A DNA stretch of 64,000 nt, taken from NCBI RefSeq assembly GCF_030418305.1, contig NZ_JAUHPX010000001.1:186001-250000 (forward strand), written 5' to 3'. How positions within the stretch are numbered: position 1 is the first letter of the stretch; every line of letters starts with the position of its first letter. Below, in pieces: positions 9,103 through 17,440 of this stretch. The position numbers were made by a program, and so were the translations under genes. This stretch comes from Demequina lignilytica (lineage in GTDB: Bacteria > Actinomycetota > Actinomycetes > Actinomycetales > Demequinaceae). Below the pieces are notes generated by a model. It made no database searches and was not told where the DNA came from. It worked only from the letters and a program-made list of their open reading frames with translations.

Positions 9103-10653
9103 TCAGTAGCCGTGGACGCGCGCGTACTCGTCGGGGTCGAAGACGCCGTACATGTCGACGATCTGCCGGGTGCGCACGTACACGCCGCGCGTCCGGTCAC
9201 CCGTGCCGTCGAGCGTGTTGCCCTCCACCAGGACCACGGTGGTGCTGTTCACCACGTGGTCGACCATGCCCGTGTGGGTCGGGCCGTTGTACGGCGCCCA
9301 GTCGACCAGCACGATGTCGCCCGGCTGCAGGTCGGAAGCCTTCACATCCGTGTCGACCACGCCCGACGCCATCGCCTCCTTCGCCCAGTCGGAGAACAGG
9401 AGCTCGAAGGGCACGCCCTGCGGGAAACCGATCTGGTCCATGACCCACATCTGGTACACCATGCACCACGGGTTGTCGCCACCGGCCCAGTCGTTGAACT
9501 TGTTGTTGTTCCAGTCCGGCGACCGGTACCCGACCTGCGACCACGCCTTGGCGAGGGCCTTCGACGCGTTGTACTTCGGCGCCAGGTTCAGCTTGGAGGC
9601 CTTCACCCAGCCGACCGTGTCGCGGAAGCGCACCTGCCACCACTCGCCGTTGCGGCGGATGTTGAGGAACTGCCCGCGCTCGCCCTGGGAGATGCGCAGG
9701 AGCACGGAGCCGGACGTGGACGGCGAGTCGCGCACCACGATCTCGGAGGACTTGAGGCCGATGCGCTGCGTGGTCGAGCTCGGCTTGGTGCGCGTGAGGT
9801 TCGTGGTCTGGATCCACCCGACGGTGCCGCCGATCTCGACGCGCTGCCAGCCGTACTCGCGCGCCCCGTCGAACATGCCCGTGGCGTTCTTGTACGCCAT
9901 CGCCTTGACGCCGGCGGAGCTCGACGGCTTGGACCTCACGTAGACCGTGCTCGCCGTCACGTACACGCGAGCCCGCGACTCGAACACCGGCTCATGGGCG
10001 AGCACCGGCTCCGCGCCGTGCTCGAGGCGGTAGAGGAACGCCGCCATCGCGTCGCGCGCGATGCTCAGCTTCGGCTTGAACACCCGGCCGCGCCAGTTCA
10101 GCCATCCCTCCGAGATGCCCTGGGTCGCGAGCCACTCGATCGCGACGGCGTGCTCCGAGGTGTCCGAGTCCGCGAACGCCGTCGCGGCGTCCGTCTCCTC
10201 GCCGTCCGCGAACCGGAACAGGAAGGCCGCCATCGCGTCGCGGCTCACCGACCGGAGGGGCCGGAAGGTCCCGTCGGACCAGCCCGTGGAGATGCCCTCG
10301 GCCGCGAGCCACTCGATCTCCTTGTAGAACTCGGACGTCTCCGGGGTCACGTCGCTGAAGGACGGCGTGCGGGGCGCGGAGAAGCTCGGCGAGCCGGCGT
10401 AGCGGTACAGGAAGGCCGCCATCGCGTCGCGGGTGATGGTCGCGCTCGGGCGGTACTCGTTCCCGGATCCCGTCGACCAGCCGTTCGAGATGCCGGCATC
10501 CGCCATCCAGCGGATCTCCGTCGCGAACGGGTGGTCGTCGCTGACGTCCACGAAGCCCGTGGCCGCGCTCGCGGAGGGCGTCGCGACCCCGACCAGCATG
10601 AGCCCGATCAGCGCACCCGCCAGGGTCCGCGCTCGGGTGAAGGGGGTCCGCAC
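9103..10653 (-). CDS. Secreted SLH-SH3-CHAP-type cell-wall amidase
   Basis: 516 residues, apparently exported. A Sec signal peptide (about 1-30) ends near TPSASA. Three S-layer-homology-like repeats follow (about 33-85, 95-150, 157-212), each with an F-x-D-V/S start, an EI-x-WL-A-x-x-GIS-x-GW core and a DAMAAFL(Y/F)R end. Two bacterial SH3 domains come next (about 228-288 and 297-357). The C-terminal domain looks CHAP/NlpC-like: candidate nucleophile Cys397 in NPWCMVY, His460 in PTHTGMVDH, and a third residue in VEGNT. I infer a peptidoglycan amidase or endopeptidase held to the wall by the SLH and SH3 parts. GTG start. Substrate and activity are not shown by sequence. Confidence 0.82.
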   Translation of the reverse strand: MRTPFTRARTLAGALIGLMLVGVATPSASAATGFVDVSDDHPFATEIRWMADAGISNGWSTGSGNEYRPSATITRDAMAAFLYRYAGSPSFSAPRTPSFSDVTPETSEFYKEIEWLAAEGISTGWSDGTFRPLRSVSRDAMAAFLFRFADGEETDAATAFADSDTSEHAVAIEWLATQGISEGWLNWRGRVFKPKLSIARDAMAAFLYRLEHGAEPVLAHEPVFESRARVYVTASTVYVRSKPSSSAGVKAMAYKNATGMFDGAREYGWQRVEIGGTVGWIQTTNLTRTKPSSTTQRIGLKSSEIVVRDSPSTSGSVLLRISQGERGQFLNIRRNGEWWQVRFRDTVGWVKASKLNLAPKYNASKALAKAWSQVGYRSPDWNNNKFNDWAGGDNPWCMVYQMWVMDQIGFPQGVPFELLFSDWAKEAMASGVVDTDVKASDLQPGDIVLVDWAPYNGPTHTGMVDHVVNSTTVVLVEGNTLDGTGDRTRGVYVRTRQIVDMYGVFDPDEYARVHGY

Positions 10654-10828
10654 GTTCGCCTCCGTCCCTCCGGGCGTCGAGGGGGCGAGCCCGGGTCGCT
10701 GCGTGCGCCGCCGAACCCTGCCTGGTTCCGCGGCTCCCTGCGACCCTAACGGAGAGCACAGACGGACCCCAGCATCCGAACGGTGAGAAATGTCACGTTT
10801 CGCCCTGTCCGTGCCGCGCGCCGCGCCC

Positions 10829-10834
10829 TAGCCT
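10829..10834 (+). promoter_or_regulatory. Candidate -10 (TAGCCT) for leaderless MMPL mRNA
   Basis: TAGCCT lies exactly 6 bases before ATG 10841, the spacing expected if transcription starts at the initiator codon. No Shine-Dalgarno sequence precedes either the GTG at 10835 or the ATG. No clear -35 is visible. Confidence 0.45.
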
Positions 10835-10840
10835 GTGACC

Positions 10841-13090
10841 ATGAGCCCCCTGGTCCGGCTGGCGCGGGTCATCGCGCGCGCCCCTCGCACCGTGGTCGTC
10901 CTCGCCGTGCTCGGAACGCTCGGGTTGTACGCCCTCGCCACGGTCGGCGTCACCGGCGAGGGCCTGTTCCAGCGGGTGACCACGGGTCCGCCGCTCGTCA
11001 CCGGCTCGGACTCCTGGGAGGTCTACGAGGCGCGCATCCGCACGCAGGACCCGGAGACGGGGCCGCGCCTCGCGATCTACGTCACCGGCGTCGACGTGGA
11101 CGATGCGGTGGTCGCCCAGGAGACGGCCGAGGCCGTCGACGAGATCGCCGCGCTCCCCCGCGTCGCGACCGTCGCGAGCCCGTTCGGGCTGGGGGTGGGG
11201 CCCGCCTACGTCCCCGATCCCGATGCCGCGCAGGTGGATCCGGTTGCGCAGATGGCGGCGTTGATCGACGCCGACCGCACCGGGTACCTGATCGACGTCA
11301 CCTTCGAGAGCTTCGGCGACGACGACCCGCTGGAGACGCACTTGGAGATCGCCGACCTGGTCGCCGGGCACGTCGACGCGATGACCGCCGCCCACCCGGA
11401 CGCGGTATCGCGTGCGTTCTCCAACCCCCTGGTGTTCGACGACTTCACGGCGCAGCTCGAGCAGGACCTCATCACCGGGGAGATCGTCGCGCTGCCCGCC
11501 GCGCTGATCGTCATGGTGTTCGTCTTCGGCGGCTTCCTCGCCGCCGCGACGCCGCTCACGGGCGCCGTCGCCTCGATCGCGGGCGGGCTCGCCGTCCTCT
11601 ACGGCTTCTCCTACCTGCTCGACCTGGACCAGAGCGCCGTCAACGTGGTCACCGTCCTCGGCATCGGCCTGTCGATCGACTACGGGCTGCTGCTGGTCTC
11701 CCGCTTCCGGGAGGAGCTGCACCGCGCGGGCACCGACCCGCGGGAGGCGCGCGCCGAGGCCTTGGAGCGCACGCTCGCGACGGCCGGACGCACGGTGCTG
11801 TTCTCCGGGCTCATCGTGGCCGTGTCCGTGGGCGGCATGATCTTCTTCAGCCCCGAGATGATGCGCGGCTTCGGCGGCGCCGCGATCGGCGTGGTGACCA
11901 CCGCGATGATCGCGGCCCTCACGATCGTCCCGGCGGTGCTGTACCTGCTGGCGCCCCGCATCGTCGGAGCGGGCCTCCTCGCGCGCGTCCCCGGCCTGCG
12001 CCGGATCATCCGCACCACGTCGAACGTCGACCGCGAGCACGGCGCCTTCTCGCGTCTCGCGGGGTGGGTCCAGCGCCGGCCGTGGCTCGTGGTGGCCGCC
12101 ACCACGGCGCTCCTGCTCGTGCTCGCCTCGCCCGTGCTCCAGCTCAACCTGCGCAGCTCGGACATCGAGGCCCTGCCGGTCGGCAACGAGCGCCGGGACT
12201 ACATCGACGCCTTCACCGTCGGCTTCCCCGACCTCGCGGAGCCCGCGGTGACGGTGCACTCGCTCGCGAGCCCTGCCGAGCTCGCGCCGTACCTCGACGC
12301 GGTCGCCGATGTCGAGGGGGTCACCGCCGTCCTCGAGCCCGAGGTCGCCGGGGGCGAGACGTTCGTCGGCGTCCGCCTCGCAGCCGCCGACTCGTCAGGC
12401 TCCGAGGCCACCGCGGTCGTCCGCGACATCCGGCAGGTCCCCACGGACGTCGAGGTCCACGTGGGCGGGGTCGCCGCGACGCAGCTCGACTTCACCGACG
12501 CGATCCGCGAGGGCGCGCTGATCGCCGGCACCGTCGTGGTCATCGCGACGTTCGTGCTGCTGTTCCTCATGACGGGGTCCCTGCTGGTCCCGCTCAAGAC
12601 CCTCCTCATCAACTCGCTGTCGCTGCTCGCGACGCTCGGCGTGGTGACGTGGATCTTCGGCGAGGGCCACCTCGAGGCCACGCTGGGGTTCACCTCGACC
12701 GGCGGCGTCGAGACCTACGTCGCGGTGATCATCGTCGCCTTCGGCTTCGGCCTCGCCATGGATTACGAGGTGTTCCTGCTGTCACGCGTCAAGGAGTACG
12801 TCGACGCCGGCGAGTCGAACGATGCGGCGGTCAGGAAGGGTCTCCAGCGCTCGGGGCGCATCATCACCTCCGCCGCCACCGTGATCGTGCTCGTGTTCCT
12901 CGGCTTCGCCCTGGGCGACCTGCTGATGATCAAGGAGGTGGGCGTGGGCCTCGCGTTCGCCGTGCTGCTCGACGCGACCGTGGTGCGCATGCTGCTGGTG
13001 CCCGCGACCATGACGCTCCTGGGCGACTGGAACTGGTGGGCGCCCGCGCCGCTCCGCCGCCTCCACCGTCGACTCAACCTCCAGCATTGA
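10841..13090 (+). CDS. MMPL (RND-superfamily) transporter
   Basis: Inner-membrane RND-type exporter of the MMPL/YdfJ family, probably driven by proton motive force and moving lipids or hydrophobic compounds; the substrate is unknown. About 749 residues with the expected two-fold repeat: an N-terminal membrane helix, a soluble loop, five or so helices, then again. Both conserved Asp-Tyr motifs are present in the pore helices (GLSIDYGLLLVSR and GLAMDYEVFLLSR). ATG 10841 is preferred to GTG 10835 because a -10 hexamer sits 6 bases ahead. Its 3' end overlaps the LysR gene tail-to-tail by 17 nt. It is divergent from the SLH protein gene across 187 nt. Confidence 0.9.
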   Translation: MSPLVRLARVIARAPRTVVVLAVLGTLGLYALATVGVTGEGLFQRVTTGPPLVTGSDSWEVYEARIRTQDPETGPRLAIYVTGVDVDDAVVAQETAEAVDEIAALPRVATVASPFGLGVGPAYVPDPDAAQVDPVAQMAALIDADRTGYLIDVTFESFGDDDPLETHLEIADLVAGHVDAMTAAHPDAVSRAFSNPLVFDDFTAQLEQDLITGEIVALPAALIVMVFVFGGFLAAATPLTGAVASIAGGLAVLYGFSYLLDLDQSAVNVVTVLGIGLSIDYGLLLVSRFREELHRAGTDPREARAEALERTLATAGRTVLFSGLIVAVSVGGMIFFSPEMMRGFGGAAIGVVTTAMIAALTIVPAVLYLLAPRIVGAGLLARVPGLRRIIRTTSNVDREHGAFSRLAGWVQRRPWLVVAATTALLLVLASPVLQLNLRSSDIEALPVGNERRDYIDAFTVGFPDLAEPAVTVHSLASPAELAPYLDAVADVEGVTAVLEPEVAGGETFVGVRLAAADSSGSEATAVVRDIRQVPTDVEVHVGGVAATQLDFTDAIREGALIAGTVVVIATFVLLFLMTGSLLVPLKTLLINSLSLLATLGVVTWIFGEGHLEATLGFTSTGGVETYVAVIIVAFGFGLAMDYEVFLLSRVKEYVDAGESNDAAVRKGLQRSGRIITSAATVIVLVFLGFALGDLLMIKEVGVGLAFAVLLDATVVRMLLVPATMTLLGDWNWWAPAPLRRLHRRLNLQH

Positions 13091-13973
13091 GGCCCGCGCC
13101 GACATCGGCGAGCAGGTCCAGCACGGCCCGCACCGCCTGGCGCTCGACCCGGTCGGCGCGACCGATCGCGACGATGCTGCGCACCGCCCGCACCCCGCGC
13201 AGCGGCACCAGGCGGTAGTCGCCTCGCGGCGTCGAGAACCGGGGCAGCAGGGCGACCCCGACGCCGCGCGAGACGAGCGACTCGACCAGGCGGTTGTCGC
13301 GGATCTCGATCACGCGGTCGAGCGTCGCGCCCGTCGCGGCCTCGACCGACTCCAGGATGGTCGCGAACGGGAACCCCCGGGGCACGGCGATCCACCGCTC
13401 GCCGGCCACGTCCGCCGGCTCGAGCGCCGTTCGAGCGGCGAGCGGATGACCGGTCGCGACCGCCACGTCGATGGGCTCCCGCGCGATGACCCGGGAGACG
13501 AGCCCCTCGGCGCCGAGCGGCACGTCGGCGGCGAGGCTGTGGGCGATCACCAGGTCGTGATCGAGGGTGCGCCCGGCGTAGTCTGCCTCCGCCAGGTCGA
13601 AGTCCTCGAGCTCGATCGTGATCCGGCCCCCCGCGAGCCGCTCGAGCACCGCGGGGAGCAGCGCCGCGCCCGCCGACGGGAGCGTCCCGATCCGCACGGT
13701 CCCTGCCGGCTGGCCCCGGCCGGCATCCACCGCGGCCTGGACCCGGGCGATCGCCGCGAGGACGTCGTCCGCGCCGGAGGCGAGGATCTCCCCCGCCCAG
13801 GTCAGCCGCAGGCCGCGGGAGGCCGGCTCGACCAGGGCCACGCCGAGCTCGCGCTCCGCGGTGCGCAGCTGCTGCGACAGCGCCGACGGCGTCCGGTAGG
13901 TCGCCGCGGCGACAGCGCCGAGGGTGCCCCTCTCCTTGAGATCGCGCAGGAGCTCGAGATGACGCACTTCCAT
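13074..13973 (-). CDS. LysR-family transcriptional regulator
   Basis: 299 residues. The N-terminal winged helix-turn-helix (MEVRHLELLRDLKERGTLGA, then TPSALSQQLRTAERELG) is followed by a periplasmic-binding-protein-like effector domain. It is divergent from the EamA exporter gene with 71 nt between starts, the classic layout for a LysR regulator and its target, so it probably controls the exporter in response to an amino acid or metabolite. It converges on the MMPL gene with a 17-nt overlap. The effector is unknown. Confidence 0.92.
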   Translation of the reverse strand: MEVRHLELLRDLKERGTLGAVAAATYRTPSALSQQLRTAERELGVALVEPASRGLRLTWAGEILASGADDVLAAIARVQAAVDAGRGQPAGTVRIGTLPSAGAALLPAVLERLAGGRITIELEDFDLAEADYAGRTLDHDLVIAHSLAADVPLGAEGLVSRVIAREPIDVAVATGHPLAARTALEPADVAGERWIAVPRGFPFATILESVEAATGATLDRVIEIRDNRLVESLVSRGVGVALLPRFSTPRGDYRLVPLRGVRAVRSIVAIGRADRVERQAVRAVLDLLADVGAGLNAGG

Positions 13974-13989
13974 GAAGGCATCCTAAACT

Positions 13990-14008
13990 TGCACTGCAGC
14001 TCTGTGCG
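13990..14008. promoter_or_regulatory. Possible LysR-binding dyad between LysR and EamA genes
   Basis: A short dyad GCAC-N9-GTGC (13991-13994 with 14004-14007), flanked by T-rich bases, fits the loose T-N11-A LysR-box pattern and lies between the two divergent starts. Arms are only 4 bp, so this is suggestive at best. Confidence 0.35.
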
Positions 14009-14032
14009 CTTGTCCTTCACGCACCGGCCGCC

Positions 14033-14038
14033 CATGCT
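14033..14038 (+). promoter_or_regulatory. Candidate -10 (CATGCT) for leaderless EamA mRNA
   Basis: CATGCT ends 6 bases before ATG 14045. No ribosome-binding sequence is present in the short gap, so a leaderless transcript beginning at the ATG is plausible. Confidence 0.35.
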
Positions 14039-14044
14039 GACACC

Positions 14045-14971
14045 ATGCCCACCCGCCACGTGCTCCTCGCGATCGTCGTCGCCGTCCTCTGGGGACTCAA
14101 CTTCCTGGCGATCCACGCGTCGCTCACGCAGTTCCCCCCGCTGTTCCTGATCGCGCTCCGCTTCGCGCTGATCGCCGTCCCCACCCTCATCCTGGTGCCG
14201 CGCCCCCGGGTGCGGTGGCGCTGGCTGATCGGCTACGGCGTGGGCTTCGGCACGCTGCAGTTCCTGTTCCTCTACCTGGGGATGGCCGCCGGGTTCCCGA
14301 CGGGACTGTCGTCGCTGGTGCTGCAGGCGTCGGCGCCCTTCACCGTGCTGCTCGGCGCCCTCCTGCTGAAGGAGCGTCTCGGCGCCCGACGCCTCGTCGG
14401 GGTCGGGGTCGCTACGGCCGGGTTGGCCGTCGTGGGCCTGTCCTACGGCACGTCCGCCCCGCTGGGACCGTTCCTGCTCGTCGTCCTGGGCGCGCTGGGC
14501 TGGGCGCTCGGCAACCTCGCGAGCCGCCAGGCTCGTGCCGAGAATCCGCTGCACCTGGTGCTGTGGATGAGCATCGTCCCGCCCCTGCCCATGCTCGCGC
14601 TGGCGCTCGTGGTGGAGGGCCCCGCGCGGATCGGCGCATCGCTGACGACCTCGCTCAGCGCCGCGGCCGTCCCCGCGTGGATCGGGCTCGGCTACACGGT
14701 GCTCCTCGGCACGCTGCTCGGCTCCGGGATCTGGGTCTGGCTGATGGCACGTCATCCCGCGGGCGCCGTCGCGCCCTTCTCGATGCTCGTGCCGGTGGTC
14801 GGGATCTCGACCGCCTGGCTCGCGCTCGGTGAGGCGCCCGCGCCTCTCGAGCTCGTCGGCGGCGCCCTCGTGATCGGGGGCGTGCTGTGGAGCGCCCGCG
14901 GGCCGCGGCCGCCCGCAACGGGCGCGGCGGCGGCTAGCGATAGACCTCGCGTCGGTGCGCGACTCGGATGA
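14045..14971 (+). CDS. EamA-family DMT exporter, resembling O-acetylserine/cysteine exporter EamA
   Basis: 308 residues with ten hydrophobic segments arranged as two EamA repeats. The N-terminal VVAVLWGLNFLAI, the FPTGLSSLVLQASAPFTVLLGA segment and LLGSGIWVWLMARHPAGAVAPFSMLVP match the pattern I know for E. coli EamA (YdeD), an exporter of cysteine and O-acetylserine. Substrate by resemblance only. The divergent LysR gene is the likely regulator. Its last 38 nt overlap the RelE-type toxin gene on the other strand. Confidence 0.88.
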   Translation: MPTRHVLLAIVVAVLWGLNFLAIHASLTQFPPLFLIALRFALIAVPTLILVPRPRVRWRWLIGYGVGFGTLQFLFLYLGMAAGFPTGLSSLVLQASAPFTVLLGALLLKERLGARRLVGVGVATAGLAVVGLSYGTSAPLGPFLLVVLGALGWALGNLASRQARAENPLHLVLWMSIVPPLPMLALALVVEGPARIGASLTTSLSAAAVPAWIGLGYTVLLGTLLGSGIWVWLMARHPAGAVAPFSMLVPVVGISTAWLALGEAPAPLELVGGALVIGGVLWSARGPRPPATGAAAASDRPRVGARLG

Positions 14972-15191
14972 CGGTCACCGTGATCACGTCATCATCGATC
15001 TCGTAGATCACGCGATAGTCCCCGGCGCGGAGCCTCCACACGCCCTCGGCACCCACGAGACGACGCGCACCGGCAGGTCGCGGATCGCGACCGAGCCGCT
15101 CGATCGCGTCGAGGACGCGCTTGCGCGGGACACGGTCGAGGCCCGCCACCTCGCGCGCCGCCCGGCGCGTGAAGTCGATCCGATAGGTCAC
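14934..15191 (-). CDS. RelE/ParE-superfamily toxin
   Basis: 85 residues with the RelE fold pattern: MTYRIDFTRRAAREVAGLDR (strand plus first helices), a basic helical hairpin, then GVWRLRAGDYRVIYEIDDD and VIRVAHRREVYR. The conserved arginines (R..R, RAGDYRVIYE, H.REVYR) suggest an mRNA interferase acting at the ribosome, rather than a gyrase poison, but this is inferred. It is the downstream partner of the Phd/YefM-like antitoxin, overlapping it by 4 nt. It runs into the 3' end of the EamA gene, which suggests insertion of the pair into an existing gap. Confidence 0.87.
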   Translation of the reverse strand: MTYRIDFTRRAAREVAGLDRVPRKRVLDAIERLGRDPRPAGARRLVGAEGVWRLRAGDYRVIYEIDDDVITVTVIRVAHRREVYR

Positions 15192-15439
15192 CCGGAGAGG
15201 CCCGCCCGCAGCTCGTCGAGCGAGATCCTGGTGCCGTCATCCTCGTCCATCGCCTCGCGATACGCGGCGAGGTCCTGTGCGTCCTCGAATGCCTCCAGCG
15301 CTTCGAGGTCCTCGACGCCGATCACCACGGCGGCGAGCTTGCCGTTGCGGCTGATCCCGATGCGCTCGTGGCCATGCGACGCCCTGCCGAGAACGTCGGC
15401 GAGGTGCAGGCGCAGGTCGCGGGTCGAGACGATGTCCAT
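15188..15439 (-). CDS. Phd/YefM-family antitoxin
   Basis: Antitoxin and probable autorepressor for the adjacent RelE-type toxin. Start chosen at ATG 15439 (MDIVSTRDLRLHLADVLGR), the normal Phd/YefM N-terminus, giving 83 residues; the frame stays open to 15466. Features: the N-terminal DNA-binding alpha/beta part with RIGISRNGKLAAVVIG, then an acidic C-terminal tail (DLAAYREAMDEDD) that would wrap the toxin. A palindrome just upstream (15466-15481) is the likely operator. Confidence 0.87.
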   Translation of the reverse strand: MDIVSTRDLRLHLADVLGRASHGHERIGISRNGKLAAVVIGVEDLEALEAFEDAQDLAAYREAMDEDDGTRISLDELRAGLSG

Positions 15440-15465
15440 GGCACCGAGGGTACGCCTGTGTGCCA

Positions 15466-15481
15466 TGTGTACACAATGTAC
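15466..15481. promoter_or_regulatory. Toxin-antitoxin operator palindrome
   Basis: Two overlapping perfect dyads: the 10-bp palindrome TGTGTACACA (15466-15475) and GTACA-CAA-TGTAC (15469-15481). They lie 27 nt upstream of the antitoxin start and overlap a -10-like TACATT read on the minus strand (15475-15480). This is the expected place for Phd/YefM autorepression. Confidence 0.65.
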
Positions 15482-15561
15482 TCACCTCGTCGCCTCAGCC
15501 ACCGCATCGTCCCGCTGCCGGGCGCATGGCGGGGCAGGCGTCGGCGCGCGCAGAGACGCTT

Positions 15562-15595
15562 CGAGCGCGGGACCCCCGGAGGGATCCCGCGCTCG
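15562..15595 (-). terminator. Hairpin after aspS
   Basis: Perfect 11-bp stem CGAGCGCGGGA/TCCCGCGCTCG with a 12-nt loop, 23 nt past the aspS stop. It lacks a T run. Confidence 0.75.
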
Positions 15596-15617
15596 TGGAC
15601 GGCTGAGAGGCCTCGGC

Positions 15618-17384
15618 CTACGCCTCGGCCGGCTCCTCCTCGGGCACGAAGTCGACGCCCGCCTCGGCACGCTGCTCCGGCGTGATCGGCGCCGGAGCGG
15701 CGGTGAGCGGGTCGTATCCGCCGCCCGACTTCGGGAAGGCGATGACGTCGCGGATCGAGTCGGCCTTGGCCAGCAGCGCGGTGACGCGGTCCCAGCCGAG
15801 CGCGATGCCGCCGTGCGGCGGCGCGCCGAACTGGAAGGCGTCGAGGAGGAAGCCGAACTTCTCCTGCGCCTCCTCCTCGCCGATCCCCATCACGCGGAAC
15901 ACGCGCTCCTGCACGTCCTGGCGGTGGATACGGATCGAGCCGCCGCCGATCTCGTTGCCGTTGCAGACGATGTCGTAGGCGTAGGCGAGCGCCGGACCCG
16001 GGTCGGTGTCGAAGGTGTCCATGAACTCGGGCTTGGGGCTGGTGAACGCGTGGTGCACCGCGGTCCAGGCGGAGTGGCCGAGCGCGACGTCGTCGTCGTC
16101 CACGTCGACGGGCTTGAACAGCGGCGCGTCGACCACCCAGCAGAACTCGAAGCGGTCCTCGTCGATCAGGCCGACCCGCTTCGCGATCTCGTTCCGCGCG
16201 GCGCCGAGCAGCGCGCGCGACGCGCCGGTCCGGCCGGCCGCGAAGAAGATGCAGTCTCCGGGGTTGGCGCCCACGGCCTCCGCGAGCCCCGCGAGCTCGG
16301 ACTCGGACAGGTTCTTCGCGACGGGGCCGCCGAGCGTGCCGTCCTCCTGCACCAGCACGTACGCGAGACCCTTGGCGCCGCGCTGCTTGGCCCACTCCTG
16401 CCACGCGTCGAGCGTCTTGCGGGGCTGCGAGGCGCCGCCGGGCATGACCACCGCGCCCACGTACTCCGCCTGGAACACCCGGAACGGGGTCTCCCCGAAG
16501 TACTCGGTCAGCTCGGTGAGCTCGAGGCCGAAGCGCAGGTCGGGCTTGTCGGAGCCGAACCGCGCCATCGCCTCCGCGAAGGTCAGGCGCGGGATCGGCA
16601 GCGGGACCTCGTAGCCGATGAGCGCCCACAGCTCCTTGACGAGCTCCTCGCCCAGCGCGATCACGTCGTCCTGGTCCACGAAGCTCATCTCGATGTCGAG
16701 CTGGGTGAACTCGGGCTGACGATCCGCACGGAAGTCCTCGTCGCGGTAGCAGCGGGCGATCTGGTAGTACCGCTCCATGCCGGCGACCATCAGCAGCTGC
16801 TTGAACAGCTGCGGCGACTGCGGCAGCGCGTACCAGGAGCCGGGCGACAGGCGCGCGGGCACCAGGAAGTCGCGGGCGCCCTCCGGGGTGGAGCGCGTCA
16901 GCGTGGGCGTCTCGATCTCGAGGAAGTCGTGGCGCTCGAGCACGCGGCGGGCGGCCTTGTTGACCTCGGACCGCAGCACGATGTTGGAGCGCGGCGCCGG
17001 GCGGCGCAGGTCGAGGTAGCGGTGCTTGAGGCGCGCCTCCTCGCCCACGGTGACGTGCTCGTCGATCGGGAACGGCGTCGGGGCCGACTCGTTGAGGATG
17101 GTGACGTCGCTGACCGCGACCTCGATCTCACCCGACGGCATGTTCGGGTTGGAGGAGCCCTCGGGCCGCAGACGGACCTCGCCGGTCACCTGGATGACGT
17201 ACTCGGTGCGCAGCGCGTGCGCGACCTCCTCGCGGATCACGATCTGCGCGAGCCCCGAGGCGTCGCGCAGGTCGATGAAGGCGACACCGCCGTGATCGCG
17301 GCGGCGGCCCACCCAACCGGCGAGGGTGACGGTGGCGCCGGCGTCGGCGGCGCGCAGGTTTCCAGCGAGATGCGTGCGGAGCAA
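15618..17384 (-). CDS. aspS: Aspartyl-tRNA synthetase
   Basis: Class II synthetase charging tRNA-Asp. 588 residues, bacterial-type length. An OB-fold anticodon domain (about 1-105) is followed by motif 2 ([25 protein letters not shown]), the bacterial GAD insertion and motif 3 (GIALGWDRV) near the C-terminus. The start is TTG 17384, with AAAGG a few bases upstream. hisS lies 56 nt upstream on the same strand, so the two are probably co-transcribed. Whether it also charges tRNA-Asn cannot be told here. Confidence 0.97.
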   Translation of the reverse strand: MLRTHLAGNLRAADAGATVTLAGWVGRRRDHGGVAFIDLRDASGLAQIVIREEVAHALRTEYVIQVTGEVRLRPEGSSNPNMPSGEIEVAVSDVTILNESAPTPFPIDEHVTVGEEARLKHRYLDLRRPAPRSNIVLRSEVNKAARRVLERHDFLEIETPTLTRSTPEGARDFLVPARLSPGSWYALPQSPQLFKQLLMVAGMERYYQIARCYRDEDFRADRQPEFTQLDIEMSFVDQDDVIALGEELVKELWALIGYEVPLPIPRLTFAEAMARFGSDKPDLRFGLELTELTEYFGETPFRVFQAEYVGAVVMPGGASQPRKTLDAWQEWAKQRGAKGLAYVLVQEDGTLGGPVAKNLSESELAGLAEAVGANPGDCIFFAAGRTGASRALLGAARNEIAKRVGLIDEDRFEFCWVVDAPLFKPVDVDDDDVALGHSAWTAVHHAFTSPKPEFMDTFDTDPGPALAYAYDIVCNGNEIGGGSIRIHRQDVQERVFRVMGIGEEEAQEKFGFLLDAFQFGAPPHGGIALGWDRVTALLAKADSIRDVIAFPKSGGGYDPLTAAPAPITPEQRAEAGVDFVPEEEPAEA

Positions 17385-17440
17385 GGGCTTGCCTTTCTAT
17401 CGCGCGAGGAGCGCGGGGGTTGTGAAGAGCGGGTACCAGT

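Noticed and set aside
10793-12259. 488-codon minus-strand frame inside the MMPL gene
   Set aside because: His/Asp/Arg/Gly-rich shadow with no domain; the plus-strand MMPL protein has full family motifs.
12820-12829. AACGATGCGG and CACGATGCGC (58946) as motif copies
   Set aside because: They differ at the first base of the 9-mer, so I did not count them.
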